From NCBI GenBank assembly GCA_003116975.1, contig BGKB01000005.1:377880-441879 (forward strand): a DNA stretch of 64,000 bases, given 5' to 3'. Origin of the DNA: Aurantiochytrium sp. KH105 (lineage: Eukaryota; Sar; Bigyra; Thraustochytrida; Thraustochytriidae). Of this stretch, positions 31,888 to 41,909 are shown in pieces (the stretch's first letter is position 1; each line of letters starts with the position of its first letter). Under the pieces are notes generated by a model. The model made no database searches, was not told where the DNA came from, and worked only from the letters and a program-made list of their open reading frames with translations. Position numbers and translations under genes: made by a program.

Positions 31888-34800
31888 CAACAAAGCGCAT
31901 CGGGGGGAAGTCACCAGCAGATGTTGACAGAGAGCCAGCATCAAGATGAGTACCTTTGGGTGCCAGCGCCGGTGAGCGCTCTGGAGATGGAGTTTTGGTA
32001 TGCTCGCTGGGGGGCTTGCGCAAGGCGTCTGGGCCAGTGGGAGGAGTTCCGCGACGTCGCTGTTGCGCATGGAGACGCCGAGGCAATTTTGGAGTGCCAG
32101 GCGCGCGTAGCAAGTCCAGATTGGTCCGGCAAGATCAAGCCTTTGCTTGCGCAAGAGATTGATCATTTGCAAAACACACATTTGCAAACCGCACAAGACC
32201 GTCCGTACCTGCCTTTGCATTTGCATCCAAACTTGCTACGCGTGCGGGCAGCGCTTTTAAACATCTCACTTGCAATTCAGGAGTCCAAACCGCAACAAGA
32301 CATTGATCATATTTGGCGGCAGTCCGCCAACGCGTTCTTGCTGGAATGGGCGACGCAAGGGGTCAGCGGCGGAAGTGAACGACGCAAAGACCTGCTCTTT
32401 AGCTGTCAACGCCTCGTTGAGCTGGAAGAGTCCATTGCATACCTTTCCAACGTGGTCAAGGTTGCAGGGGCTCTGAAGCCAGCGAACCCTCCATCAGGCA
32501 GCGTAGGTGCGGCAAGCGGCTTCCAGCGGTCTGCGAGCTCGGCAAGTATGTCGAGCGTGCAAGCAAGCTCTCCGGTGACGCAGAAGTCGTCCATGATTAG
32601 CAGGCTCTTGCAACGCTGGCGCGAACGCATACCTGCTCAGAGCGAGGATCCCAAGGACTGGGACGATCTGCTTTGCTCGCGTCTGAGCGTGTTTAGGCTC
32701 GGAATTCGCGTGTTTGAGGAAACCCTTCGGCGCATGTCAAATGCCGTCAAAAACGGCTCAACGGCAGGTCCGCTGGAGCTCCATCCTGAACAGATTCGCA
32801 TTCTCAAAGTGAGCCAGGACATGCGATGGACGGTTTTAGAGCGAGCCAAGGTGTACCGAAAGCGTGGCATGGTCGACGAGAGCCTGAACATTCTCGGCAG
32901 CAAATCGCTGACGAGGGCTAGAGGATCCGCCGAGGAGAGTTTCATTATCCTTCGGGAGCGCGTGCTGAATGTATTGAATTGCAGCAAGTCTGCCGTCTTC
33001 GTCTCCAAAAAGCGACACCTTGCCGGGGCGCTAGCGAGTCTTCTCGAGCTTGATATTTCGGGTTTTGGTGTGGAAAACCGCGCAGAGCTGTTCAGACTCC
33101 GCGCTGCGATGCAAGAGCAGCTCGACGACGGTCCGCAAGTGGTGCACAGCCTTTTCGCTCACTCCGTTCAGACACACGGCCATGCGAGTTCGTGGCTCGA
33201 CTGGGCAATGTACGCCGACCGTCTGATCTGTGCCAAGGAGATCGGCGACTCGAGCACGTATCCCTTTGTGGATCGCGATCTGTGCACAATTTTAACCGGG
33301 GGCATCCTGCAGGCAATCAAGCACGGCAGCGCAGAGGCCAGAGTTCTCTTGCCCAAAGTGCTTTGGCGACTTCGAGCCGAGGCCATGGCTAGCGAAAGCA
33401 AGGAAGACCCCAGCAACGTCGCCGACGTCGCGTCGCTGTCGAGCGTCGCAAACAGCGTCATGATGCACCTTCCGATGATTCCGACGTGGATCTGGCTTCC
33501 GTGGACGACGCAGCTTGTGGGAATGGTGTCCATGTCATCGTCGCAGGTGGTGGAGATTGCCAAACACTTGCTAGCGCTACTGAGCCGAGAATATCCAAAC
33601 GCCGTGTATTATACATTGCGGGCTCACTACTTTAGCAAGGACTCGCAACGCAAGCGCGTCGCTGTGGCGCGTTCCAATTCTGTGAGCACACCCACCGGGG
33701 TGGGGGCGGGTGTCACGACGACGAGTAGCACGGATGACATGACTGGGTCCGTGACTTCCCCCTCTAGGAATTCGAGCGAGACGAGCTCTTCCACGCGATC
33801 CGCCTCGGAATTGAAGACAGCGTTGCATCAGTTCCATATGGCAAATGGACGCTTCTGCCAAGAGGCAGAGACGCTCATTGAAGAGCTGTCTATGCTGGTG
33901 AAGCGCCATGATCCGCTCGAAGAGATGCACTCAACCATTCATATGCTACTCGAGAAATGCATTCAGGTGGCCTCGAGCGAGCTCGTACAGGAGGATCTTT
34001 TGGCCAGCAGCATGGACTTGGACCCTGGCACGCGTGCGGACCCAGCGGCCATTCGCATGTTTCAAATGTGGCAAATGCTCGAGCGCTTGTGCGCAAAAAT
34101 GTTTTCTGAGCAAAATGTGGCTCGTTCGGAGCAGCACAAGGAGCTCATCACGCGGCTTCGTAAACCATTCGAGGATGACTTTCAGCCGAACCCGGAGCAC
34201 CTTGCATTGCTGCGTCGAGGTCAGATACCAGTCGACGGTCGCTCCGTGGGCGGCCGGGAGATGTCCTATGCTGCAATCATCTTGCGTGTAGGACGTTGGA
34301 AGGCCATGCTCACAGATGCGCTCTACGCTACGCGCGGAAATGAGGCGTCACTCACCAAGTGGTCGCGAAATTTAGCCACCTTGGTTCCTGAAACCCTGCA
34401 CGTTCCGGGAATGCACATGCTCAAGGACGGCTTGCAGGAGCCTAGTTTGAGCAATCACCCCCAGCTCGCAGGATTCGACCCACAAATTTACTTTCGTCGG
34501 GACTCGGGCTTTTCGCAGCCTGGAGTCGGCTTTCGCTCCGCGAATGGGCGATCGCACCACTTCATCATCAAGTCGTCTCCGCTCAACTACACGGAAGCGG
34601 ATCAGAGGGCCGTCCAGCTCAAGGTTTTGCTGAATGATATGCTTGACCGCGCCAATGCGTCGGTGCGCCGTGGCCAATTGCGTATAGAGCTCCCGGTTCT
34701 CGTCCCCATTCACGCGCGTCTGGCACTTCAGTCAGACTCTCCTGGGATGAAGAGTCTCGCCGTACTCTTTGAGGAGAGCATGCGCCGCGAGGGCGTGGCG

Positions 34801-35706
34801 CATGCCAAGGTTGCATCTGCGGCCTATTTAGTAGACGTCTTGCATGGCAGCGAGGTGTCTGGCACAGGTGTTCTGGCAGAAGGAGGGAGGGGAGCTCCAA
34901 TCGATCTGAAGAAGACGCGTGTGGAGGCTTACTCGCGCGTGTGCGAGGTCGTGCCAGAGTATCTCCTCGCCAATCACTTGCGAGCGCAAGCGCAAGAGGC
35001 ATGGCACTTTTCAATGCTTCGTGATTCGCTTACGAGTAGCTTAGCGCTGTCCTCCTTTCTTTCGTATCTCCTTTCGACAGGACACCAGAGTCCAGCGCGG
35101 CAGCTTTTGCGCGAGGATATGAGTCTTTTGAACGTTGAGTTTCGACCGGGTTACACCCCCGATGGACGCGGGGACCTTATCAACGACGATTTGCAGGTCC
35201 CCTTCCGCTTGACTCGTAACCTTGCCCACCTCCTGACTCCCGCCGGCGTTCAGGGACGGTTTACCAATGTTCTCACGACAGTGTCGGATTGTGTCACACA
35301 CGATCCTGTTAACCGGACAGGTTTGCGCTCGTTTCTCGAGTCATATCTGTTCGACGATTTGCAGGTCATGTTCAAGTACCCCGAATCTGCTGCCGTGGCG
35401 CCAAGCGACCTCTATCGCAAGCTGCGGAGAAACATGAAGGTTATCGACGCGCGGATGGAGTCCTTCTCGACAAATAATGTGGCAGGCCCCAAGGCGGACC
35501 GTGAGACTGCAAGAGCAGATGCCGATCCGCCGGTGGCCAGTCCCAAGGACCTGGAGCGTCAAGTCAAGCTATCTGCTTCTGTCGCAGAAGGTCTCTCCCC
35601 CAAGGAACCAATTGCGGGCGATCAAGGTGTGGCGCGCCTCATACAAGAAGCGACTGATGCAAAGCGATTGGCAAAGCTTGATGCAACATTGTTGCCTTGG
35701 TTCTAG
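18700..35706 (+). CDS. TRRAP: TRRAP/Tra1, SAGA and NuA4 scaffold pseudokinase, 5,668 aa in a single exon
   Basis: A single frame with ATG at 18700 (A at -3) encodes a giant protein. The first ~4,300 residues are helical-repeat (HEAT-like) solenoid interrupted by low-complexity inserts. FAT-type repeats occupy about 4,420-5,080. A PI3K-like domain lies at about 5,290-5,600, with VPFRLTRNLAHLL near 5,500 as in TRRAP but no HRD or DFG residues, so it should be catalytically dead like other Tra1 proteins. A FATC tail ends in LLPWF. Tra1/TRRAP recruits the SAGA and NuA4 acetyltransferase complexes to activators in the nucleus. Human and yeast proteins are about 3,700-3,900 aa; the excess here is mainly disordered insertions: polyQ (21-41 and 4,386-4,400), polySer (557-572), polyGly (3,074-3,083) and Ser/Ala-rich stretches. 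Lys-rich clusters near 4,080 and 4,128-4,150 could be nuclear signals. Confidence 0.95.
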
Positions 35707-35718
35707 TCTGATATAGTA

Positions 35719-35724
35719 AATAAA
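35719..35724 (+). terminator. AATAAA polyadenylation-signal candidate after TRRAP
   Basis: A canonical AATAAA lies 13 bases after the TRRAP stop codon, within the 220-bp spacer shared with the convergent kinase gene. Such closeness to the stop is compact but consistent with the short 3' spacers here. Confidence 0.45.
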
Positions 35725-35926
35725 ATCTTTATCTTGATATGAAAAAGAATTGATTTGAAGGATGACACTGCTGTAGTGCTCATCCATTTACTGATGCTTG
35801 CTCCACTCCAAGCAAAGGGATAAATCCAGGAACACGGAGAAAGAAGTAGAGAAATAGTGAAGTACGTTTGCGTGAAATGCGAAGGGGGGAACAAAATTTC
35901 ATCTTCGCCGCAGGGTGTCACTTCTT

Positions 35927-37237
35927 TCAGGTGAGCGTGTATCCGAATCGATTGGCGGCGCCAAGTTGATTTCGCACTTTTTTTGTACGCTTGTCAACGT
36001 TTTCGCGGATCGCGCGATAATACACTTTCGAGCGGTGGACAGTATCGTCGTCAAGCTCAAGAGGCTCGACGGGTTCGGCTGTTTCTGCCTCATAGGATTC
36101 ATGGAAAAATTCAATGACAAAGGGATGCGTCAGCGCTTGATCACATGTGATGCGTCGGGTGGGAGTAAATTGCAAGCAAGCGCGTAAAAAGTCGAGGAGC
36201 TCCCCTGAACTGATTGGAAACATTTCGCTTGTGGCTCTTGGCTCGATGCGACCGATGATCTTGGGGTCGAGCTGCTCAAGAGCAGTTGGAGCATCTAGAT
36301 CTTGAAGCTCTTCTTCTGAAGGTAATCCTGTCATCTCCAGAATGAGCTGCAGCTGATGTGTGGTTGAATGGCCGGGAAAAAGAGGCTCGCGCAGGATGAG
36401 TTCACCCAGCACGCATCCGACACCCCATATATCGACGGCTGTTTGCACGTGGATAGCGCCAAGTAAGCTCTCTGGTGCACGATACCATCGGGAGCCAAGG
36501 TAGTCAGTCATAGGAGGAAAGTGCAACAACGTATGATCTCTCGGGGCGTTCTCTTGGCCTGCATCCACCTCGCTGTGAAGATGCGCAACGTCCTCCGCAT
36601 GCTCAGCCTGCGCGAGATTTGGGGAAGAAAGAGTGGACGATACAGGCTGCTCGTGCGATTCTGTATGCGGCTGCGATTGAATAGACCGCGCGTGGCCAAA
36701 ATCGCAAATTTGCACTTGGCATCGATCATTGACGAGAATGTTGCTCGGTTTGATGTCGCGATGAACAAAACCTGAACGATGAATATGCGCAAGGCCCTCT
36801 AAGATCTGCACGGTGATGTAGGCGTGGTGCTTGTCTTCGAGGACGCCAGCGCGAATGAGCGCGAAGAGATCCGTGTCCCAGACCCCAAAGACAAGGTAGG
36901 CATCGCGGACGCTGTTCGAGTTGCTGGGAAGCAAGACGTTCCGAAGTTGGACGATCACGTCTGAGCCTTGCAGACGTTCAAGAATTGCGAGCTCTCTGTA
37001 GGCCTGCTGCGCACGCTTGGCGTCATCAAAGGCTCCGTACAACTTTTTAAGTGCTACGGCCCCACGCGTGCGTTTGTCGATGGCTTTCCAAACGACTGCG
37101 AAGGGGCTGTGTCCCAGTTTCTGCACGAGTTCAAACTGTCGTAGGATGCTCTCGTGCACAAAGTCATCGTCCTCGGGCCCGGGGCCAACACCCGTGGCGC
37201 CGCCCAGCGTCTCGTTCGCGCGTGAAGGGGTCGCCAT
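35927..37237 (-). CDS. MAPK15/ERK7-like protein kinase with atypical glycine loop
   Basis: First ATG at 37237 (G at -3 and +4) gives 436 residues. The kinase domain starts near 34. Catalytic Lys is at 64 (VALKK), helix-C Glu at 82 (YRELAIL), HRD at 159-161 (VHRDIKPSN), DFG at 179-181 and APE at 254-256. VWDTDLFALI, and the segment after APE (GVGCVLGEL, LFPGHSTTHQLQLILE), are characteristic of ERK7/MAPK15. The activation site is TDY (244-246) in place of TEY. Two oddities: the glycine loop reads GHSPFAVV, so two of its three usual glycines are missing; and 72 residues separate DFG from APE, an insertion of roughly 45 Ser/Glu/His-rich residues. In other organisms ERK7 acts at basal bodies and in ciliogenesis. 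A related CDK-like kinase is the alternative. Confidence 0.85.
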   Translation of the reverse strand: MATPSRANETLGGATGVGPGPEDDDFVHESILRQFELVQKLGHSPFAVVWKAIDKRTRGAVALKKLYGAFDDAKRAQQAYRELAILERLQGSDVIVQLRNVLLPSNSNSVRDAYLVFGVWDTDLFALIRAGVLEDKHHAYITVQILEGLAHIHRSGFVHRDIKPSNILVNDRCQVQICDFGHARSIQSQPHTESHEQPVSSTLSSPNLAQAEHAEDVAHLHSEVDAGQENAPRDHTLLHFPPMTDYLGSRWYRAPESLLGAIHVQTAVDIWGVGCVLGELILREPLFPGHSTTHQLQLILEMTGLPSEEELQDLDAPTALEQLDPKIIGRIEPRATSEMFPISSGELLDFLRACLQFTPTRRITCDQALTHPFVIEFFHESYEAETAEPVEPLELDDDTVHRSKVYYRAIRENVDKRTKKVRNQLGAANRFGYTLT

Positions 37238-39913
37238 CCCCCGCCTTTGAGACAGCGCCTGCGGACATGCCCTGTCTCGCGTGCGAGCGCGGCCCACGCG
37301 GCAGCCTGTGCTCGTGCAGAACTCCGAGTCCGAGGAGTCCCAGCTCTTGGCCAGCTGAGACGGTGATGATGAATGGGACGGGACGGTCACGATGGTCGAG
37401 TCTCAACGCCTTGTAACGGAATTTTTCTAATGGAAAAGCAAGCAAGTAAGCAAGCAAGCACGCACCTATAAAGAAGGAGGCATGGGAATGCAAACAGCGA
37501 TTGGTCAATCAGCCATGCATGGCTGGCTCTAGCATGGCAAACGAATAGCGCAGTCTAGGTCTAGGAAGGGTTTCATGGTTCGCCTCGTGGACCGTTTCTT
37601 TCATTCTATTGACCCCGCAGCAGCGGTGCACAAGCACGCACATTGCCACGCACACTCACGCACGTACGCACGCATACGCACGCTCTGACTGACTGACTGA
37701 CTGACTGACTGACTGTCCACCTCGAGGTGGAGGCGGTTCATTCTTGTAGAGAGACTGGCGCTGGAGACGACTTGGAGAACAAGCAGCCAGCCAGCCAGCC
37801 AGCCCGCCAGGCAGGTGAAGGACAATGAAATGAAATACTCACTTGCGTTGCTTGCATGGGTTTGCTTTGTTGTGCTTTGCGCCTTGCGGGATCCGTTTGA
37901 TCACGCGACGACTCGGGTGACACGCACGCGACTGCGAGCCTTTGCTGCTTGCTGTTTGTTCTCAGCCCAGCGGCTTCCACGTCCCGAACGGTCTCCGCTC
38001 GCTGCCGCGTGCGCGTGACACGGGCCGCTCTCGGTGAAACAGGCAGGCAACCAGGCAGTCAGGTCATCATCGATCGACCCACCCACCCCATCCATCCCCA
38101 GCCAGCCAGCCATAAGGCCACAAGGCCAGCCTCTGCCACTAACCTACCCGCCCGCCCCTTGCTCGATGCGGTCGATGGTGTAGTGAGAAGCTTTTGGGGC
38201 GCCATCTTGGTGTTCTACATTGCTTGTCGGAGAAAAACGACCGCTCACGCCCCCCCCCCCCCCCCCCCCCCCCCTTGCGCTGCACTGCGAGTCGAGTCGT
38301 GCTCACGGTCGGCCACGCTTGCACGCGCCAAGCAAGCGTCGGCGGTGGGTGATGGACGCACGCAGCGAGGCATCGCATGCCTCCATCGCTGCATTTCGGA
38401 AAGGACCAGGTGCGTCTCACCATCCCATCCCCGCTCGCCGACGCAGTCCCAAAGCAAGTCTACATCGCCCGAGCCCGCGAGAGGGCCGTGAAACGCACGG
38501 TGCCGCGTGGCCGGCGAAAGCTTCGTGGCAGCAAGCAAGCTGCTGCTGCTGCTGCTGTCACAACGTCAAGTTCGATCGGGCAAAAGCGAACACCAAGAAG
38601 TTCACATCGACCGAGCGTTACTCTGGCCAGCGGGGTGGCGGGCGGCCAGGAATAGCGCTCTCGCTTTCCGCAAAGCCCTCTCCATAACAGCCAAAACGCG
38701 AAGGCGTCCATTCTCGCACTCATTCATTCATTCATTCATTCATTCATTCATTCGTTCATTCTTCCATCCGTAACAGGCAGCACGCCAGGCATACGTAAAA
38801 TTCGTCCATAAACCTGTGCTCGGCTCGGCACCGCGTGAGCGCGCTGCCCTGCAAAGCCCCAGCCCAAGCAAGCCGACCAAGCCCGAGCCCAGTCGCAGCT
38901 CGCGCGCCCTCTCCTTCTCTGGCCTTCGCCCGCTGCCTTGAGGTCTCCGCGCCTCGGCAAGGCGCTCGCTACTTGGGCGAGCTGGCGTCGCATCTCCTCT
39001 CCAGAGCTGCATTTTACTTCGAGGACCGATACCAGGCAGACCACGCAGAGAGACCGACCGACCGACCGCCCCCCGCCGGCGCACGGACTCCGCGAGGCTC
39101 GACCTCCAGGCAGAGAAGACTGCCTAAATCAGAGCAGAGCGGGGCAGAGCAGAGCGGAGCGGAGCGGAGCAGGCGGGACCAGGCCAGGAGAGCCCAGAAG
39201 AGGCGCGGGCGGGCAGCCTTGCCTGCGCTCGGAGGCCGCGCGCAGTCTCGCAACACAGCGCCGCCGCGGTGTGCGTGCGTCCCCGGTAAATTGCGTTGCG
39301 CACACACTCTCTTCCTCTGGGCTGGCGTCTTCTTCTCCTTGTTCTTCTACTTCTTTGCCCTGGCTGGGAGAGGAAGCCGCGTGCACGGACGGCCCCGCTG
39401 CATTGGGGCGAAACACATTCGCGCGCTCCGTGTAAGGTGCATCGCGCCGCGTCGCAGCACGCGCGAGAAAAGGGCAGCAGCGCAGCAGCGCAGCAGAGCA
39501 GCAGAGCAGAGCAGAGCAGAGCAGTGTAGAGCAGTGCAGAGCAGCGCGGGAGATCGAGTCGCTGGCTGGCTCGGTTGGGTCCGAGGAAGAGAAAGCGCGA
39601 GGTCGAATCAGAGCTCGTAACGGAGGGAAGGAAGCGTGAGCCCAGCGCAGTGCACGGCGGACGCTTCGGAGCCGACCAGGACGTGCGGGTGGAGGGCCGA
39701 GAGCCCTTGCCCTTCTCCAACCCACCACCGCCGCCTCCACATTCTTCTTCTTCTTCTTCTTCGGCCAAGGCAGAGCCGACACGAGCGGAATTGCTTTGCG
39801 TTGTGTAGCGTGGCGTCGAGGCCGAGAGAGACTCGAGCGGAAAAGAGTCCCTTGCCCGCCTCTTGCTCCCGAACAGAAGAAATAGAGTAGCAGTCGTGGG
39901 CGTCCCCCAAAGG
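37238..39913. other. Divergent 2.7-kb promoter region (MAPK15-like / RCHY1) rich in simple repeats
   Basis: No supported gene. Simple repeats include (GACT)n at 37685-37714, CAGC units at 37784-37804, a run of 25 C at 38250-38274, a CTG run near 38538-38556 and (ATTC)n at 38720-38763. AGC/GAGC-rich arrays lie at about 39130-39175 and 39478-39545. A TATAAAG string at 37467-37473 is the best TATA-box-like element, but no gene start is near it on that strand. The frames seen here are translated repeats. Confidence 0.6.
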
Positions 39914-41542
39914 ATGCTGCGCAGAAACGGTTCCGGGCGCAGCGGCGGCGGCGCCGCAGAGCTCGCGAGCAGACTGTCCGCGACGAGGCTGCGGTCCATC
40001 GGCTCGCTGACGAGGTTGCGGCGGCGGAACAGCCGCAGCAGCAACAGCCCGAACAACGACGGGGCCAGCTCGGCCACGGAGACCCGGCGCCTGGCGAGGG
40101 CGCCCTCGGAGATCGAGCACGGCGACCTCGACAATTCCGTCGCGGACGAGACCAAAAGCCCCGACTCTCGCGTCGAGGAGGAAATGCCGTCGCAGGCGAG
40201 CCAGCATCACCATAGTCATCACCACCACAATCACCATCATCACAATCACCACCATCACCATCACCACCACCACCCGCAAGGGGACGGGGCGCAGAACGCG
40301 GGGAACACCGACGATGAGATCGAGAAGCGCCGCCTCAAGCCCGTCAACTCCGCTTCCGGCATGTCGCAAGAAGACCTTCGGCGCACCATCCGCGACATCC
40401 AAATGGACACCTCGCTGACGAGCGCAGAAAGAGCGAAACGCATCCAGGAGCTCATGACCTTTTCGTGGCGCAAAAGTCAAAAGGATCTCCATGCAGCCAA
40501 AGAAAGCGAGTCGATGCGCCGCAGGGCCAGCACAAAGTCCATGCGCCGTATGCGCAATACGAACAATAATGTGCCTCCCGGACATGTACCACGCACGCAA
40601 AGCAGCTACTTTGCAAGCGACGGTCGCCTAGCGCAGTTACGGCAGGAAGAGCGCGGCAACCAGTCCGGCGAGGTTGATAGTGACCTAGGCGATGACGACG
40701 AGGAGGTGGCTCCTCTCGATGAGAACGATCTGCTCAAGAGCTACCACGACGAAGAAAACAACATTCTTGGCTGCGAGCACTACCAGCGCAAGTGCATGAT
40801 TAGCGCGCCGTGCTGCAATGAGTTTTTCGCGTGCAGGTTTTGCCACAACGAGGAAATGGATCATGAGATTGACCGCTACGCCGTAGACCGCGTGCGGTGC
40901 ATGATGTGCAGCAAAGAGCAGCCAGTAGCAAAAGCTTGTGTCGATTGCGGTCTTGAATTTGCTCGCTACTACTGCGAGCCGTGTAAATTTTACGACGACA
41001 AGGAAGGCAAGGCCATTTACCATTGTCCCAAGTGCAACATTTGCCGCATTGGCGAGGGCCTCGGCATCGACTACTTTCACTGCGATAAATGCAATGCCTG
41101 CATGAGTATCACGCTGCGCGAACACAAGTGCGTCGAGCGCTCCCTCGAGTCTGACTGTCCCGTCTGTCACGAGTATATGTTCACCAGCACCACTCCAGTC
41201 ATGTTTCTCAACTGCGGACATTGCATGCATGTCGTTTGTTACGAGTCGTACACGGCCAGCAACTATACGTGTCCATTGTGCAGCAAGAGTCTGGGCGACA
41301 TGTCAGCGTACTTTCGGCGCATTGATCAGCTCCTCAAGGACGAGAAGATGCCTGCCGAGTACGCAGGCCTTCGCTCACGCATCTTTTGCTCCGACTGCGA
41401 GACCCGATCCATTGCGCCCTACCATTTTGTGTACCACAAATGCAACGACTGCGGATCGTACAACACAAAGGTGCTCGAGCAGCTGCCCAAGGAGGACGAA
41501 GAAGAAGCGGCTGCGGCAGTGACGGCTGCGGCACAGTCCTGA
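39914..41542 (+). CDS. RCHY1: RCHY1/Pirh2-type RING E3 ubiquitin ligase with CHY zinc finger
   Basis: ATG at 39914 (A at -3) gives 542 residues. The conserved core starts near 286. It comprises a CHY-type zinc finger (GCEHYQRKC onward to about 360), a CTCHY finger (about 361-415), a RING-H2 (CPVCHEYM to CPLC, about 416-458) and a zinc ribbon (CSDCETR and CNDCGS, about 491-520). This order matches RCHY1/Pirh2 and its plant relatives, which ubiquitinate regulatory proteins such as p53 in animals. The human protein is about 260 aa, so half of this one is an added N-terminus: Arg/Ser-rich (1-60), acidic, then a His-rich run (about 97-121) just before the zinc modules. The gene is convergent with DDB1. 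Confidence 0.95.
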   Translation: MLRRNGSGRSGGGAAELASRLSATRLRSIGSLTRLRRRNSRSSNSPNNDGASSATETRRLARAPSEIEHGDLDNSVADETKSPDSRVEEEMPSQASQHHHSHHHHNHHHHNHHHHHHHHHPQGDGAQNAGNTDDEIEKRRLKPVNSASGMSQEDLRRTIRDIQMDTSLTSAERAKRIQELMTFSWRKSQKDLHAAKESESMRRRASTKSMRRMRNTNNNVPPGHVPRTQSSYFASDGRLAQLRQEERGNQSGEVDSDLGDDDEEVAPLDENDLLKSYHDEENNILGCEHYQRKCMISAPCCNEFFACRFCHNEEMDHEIDRYAVDRVRCMMCSKEQPVAKACVDCGLEFARYYCEPCKFYDDKEGKAIYHCPKCNICRIGEGLGIDYFHCDKCNACMSITLREHKCVERSLESDCPVCHEYMFTSTTPVMFLNCGHCMHVVCYESYTASNYTCPLCSKSLGDMSAYFRRIDQLLKDEKMPAEYAGLRSRIFCSDCETRSIAPYHFVYHKCNDCGSYNTKVLEQLPKEDEEEAAAAVTAAAQS

Positions 41543-41909
41543 TTCTTTTTGTTCTTTGACACACACAAATAGAAGAACAATACCCCAATCGTCAATGTCA
41601 CACGTCGATTTCTTCAGGGGGAAACATGAACGAACCATCCAAATTCTGTACGTAATTATGCATTGCTACTTTGCTTTCTTTTTCCTCCTTTCTCTCCTTC
41701 TTCCTTTCCCCAATTTGTAGTGCGCTTTTGGCTTCGAGTTTCGGTCACACGTGCTGCACTGTGCGCTGTGACGCGCCGTGCAACTTATGTCAGCATGCCC
41801 TTATAGGTTCTATCGCACGACAATATCAACGAAACGTTGCGGCTAGATCCAAAGAGACAACCGAGAAAGCCAGAGAGGAGAAGAAGAACGCAGGAACTCA
41901 ATTACAGTT
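41543..41909. other. Convergent 3' spacer between RCHY1 and DDB1
   Basis: T-rich and A-rich tracts only (for example about 41660-41705 and 41850-41900). No gene supported; it should hold both polyadenylation sites. Confidence 0.6.

Noticed and set aside
38250-38274. Run of 25 C as a possible telomere-like or sequencing feature
   Set aside because: A simple homopolymer with no telomeric unit; its exact length may be a sequencing approximation.
39124-40155. 343-codon minus-strand frame across the RCHY1 leader
   Set aside because: Made of translated AGC/GAGC repeats and the antisense of the RCHY1 N-terminus.
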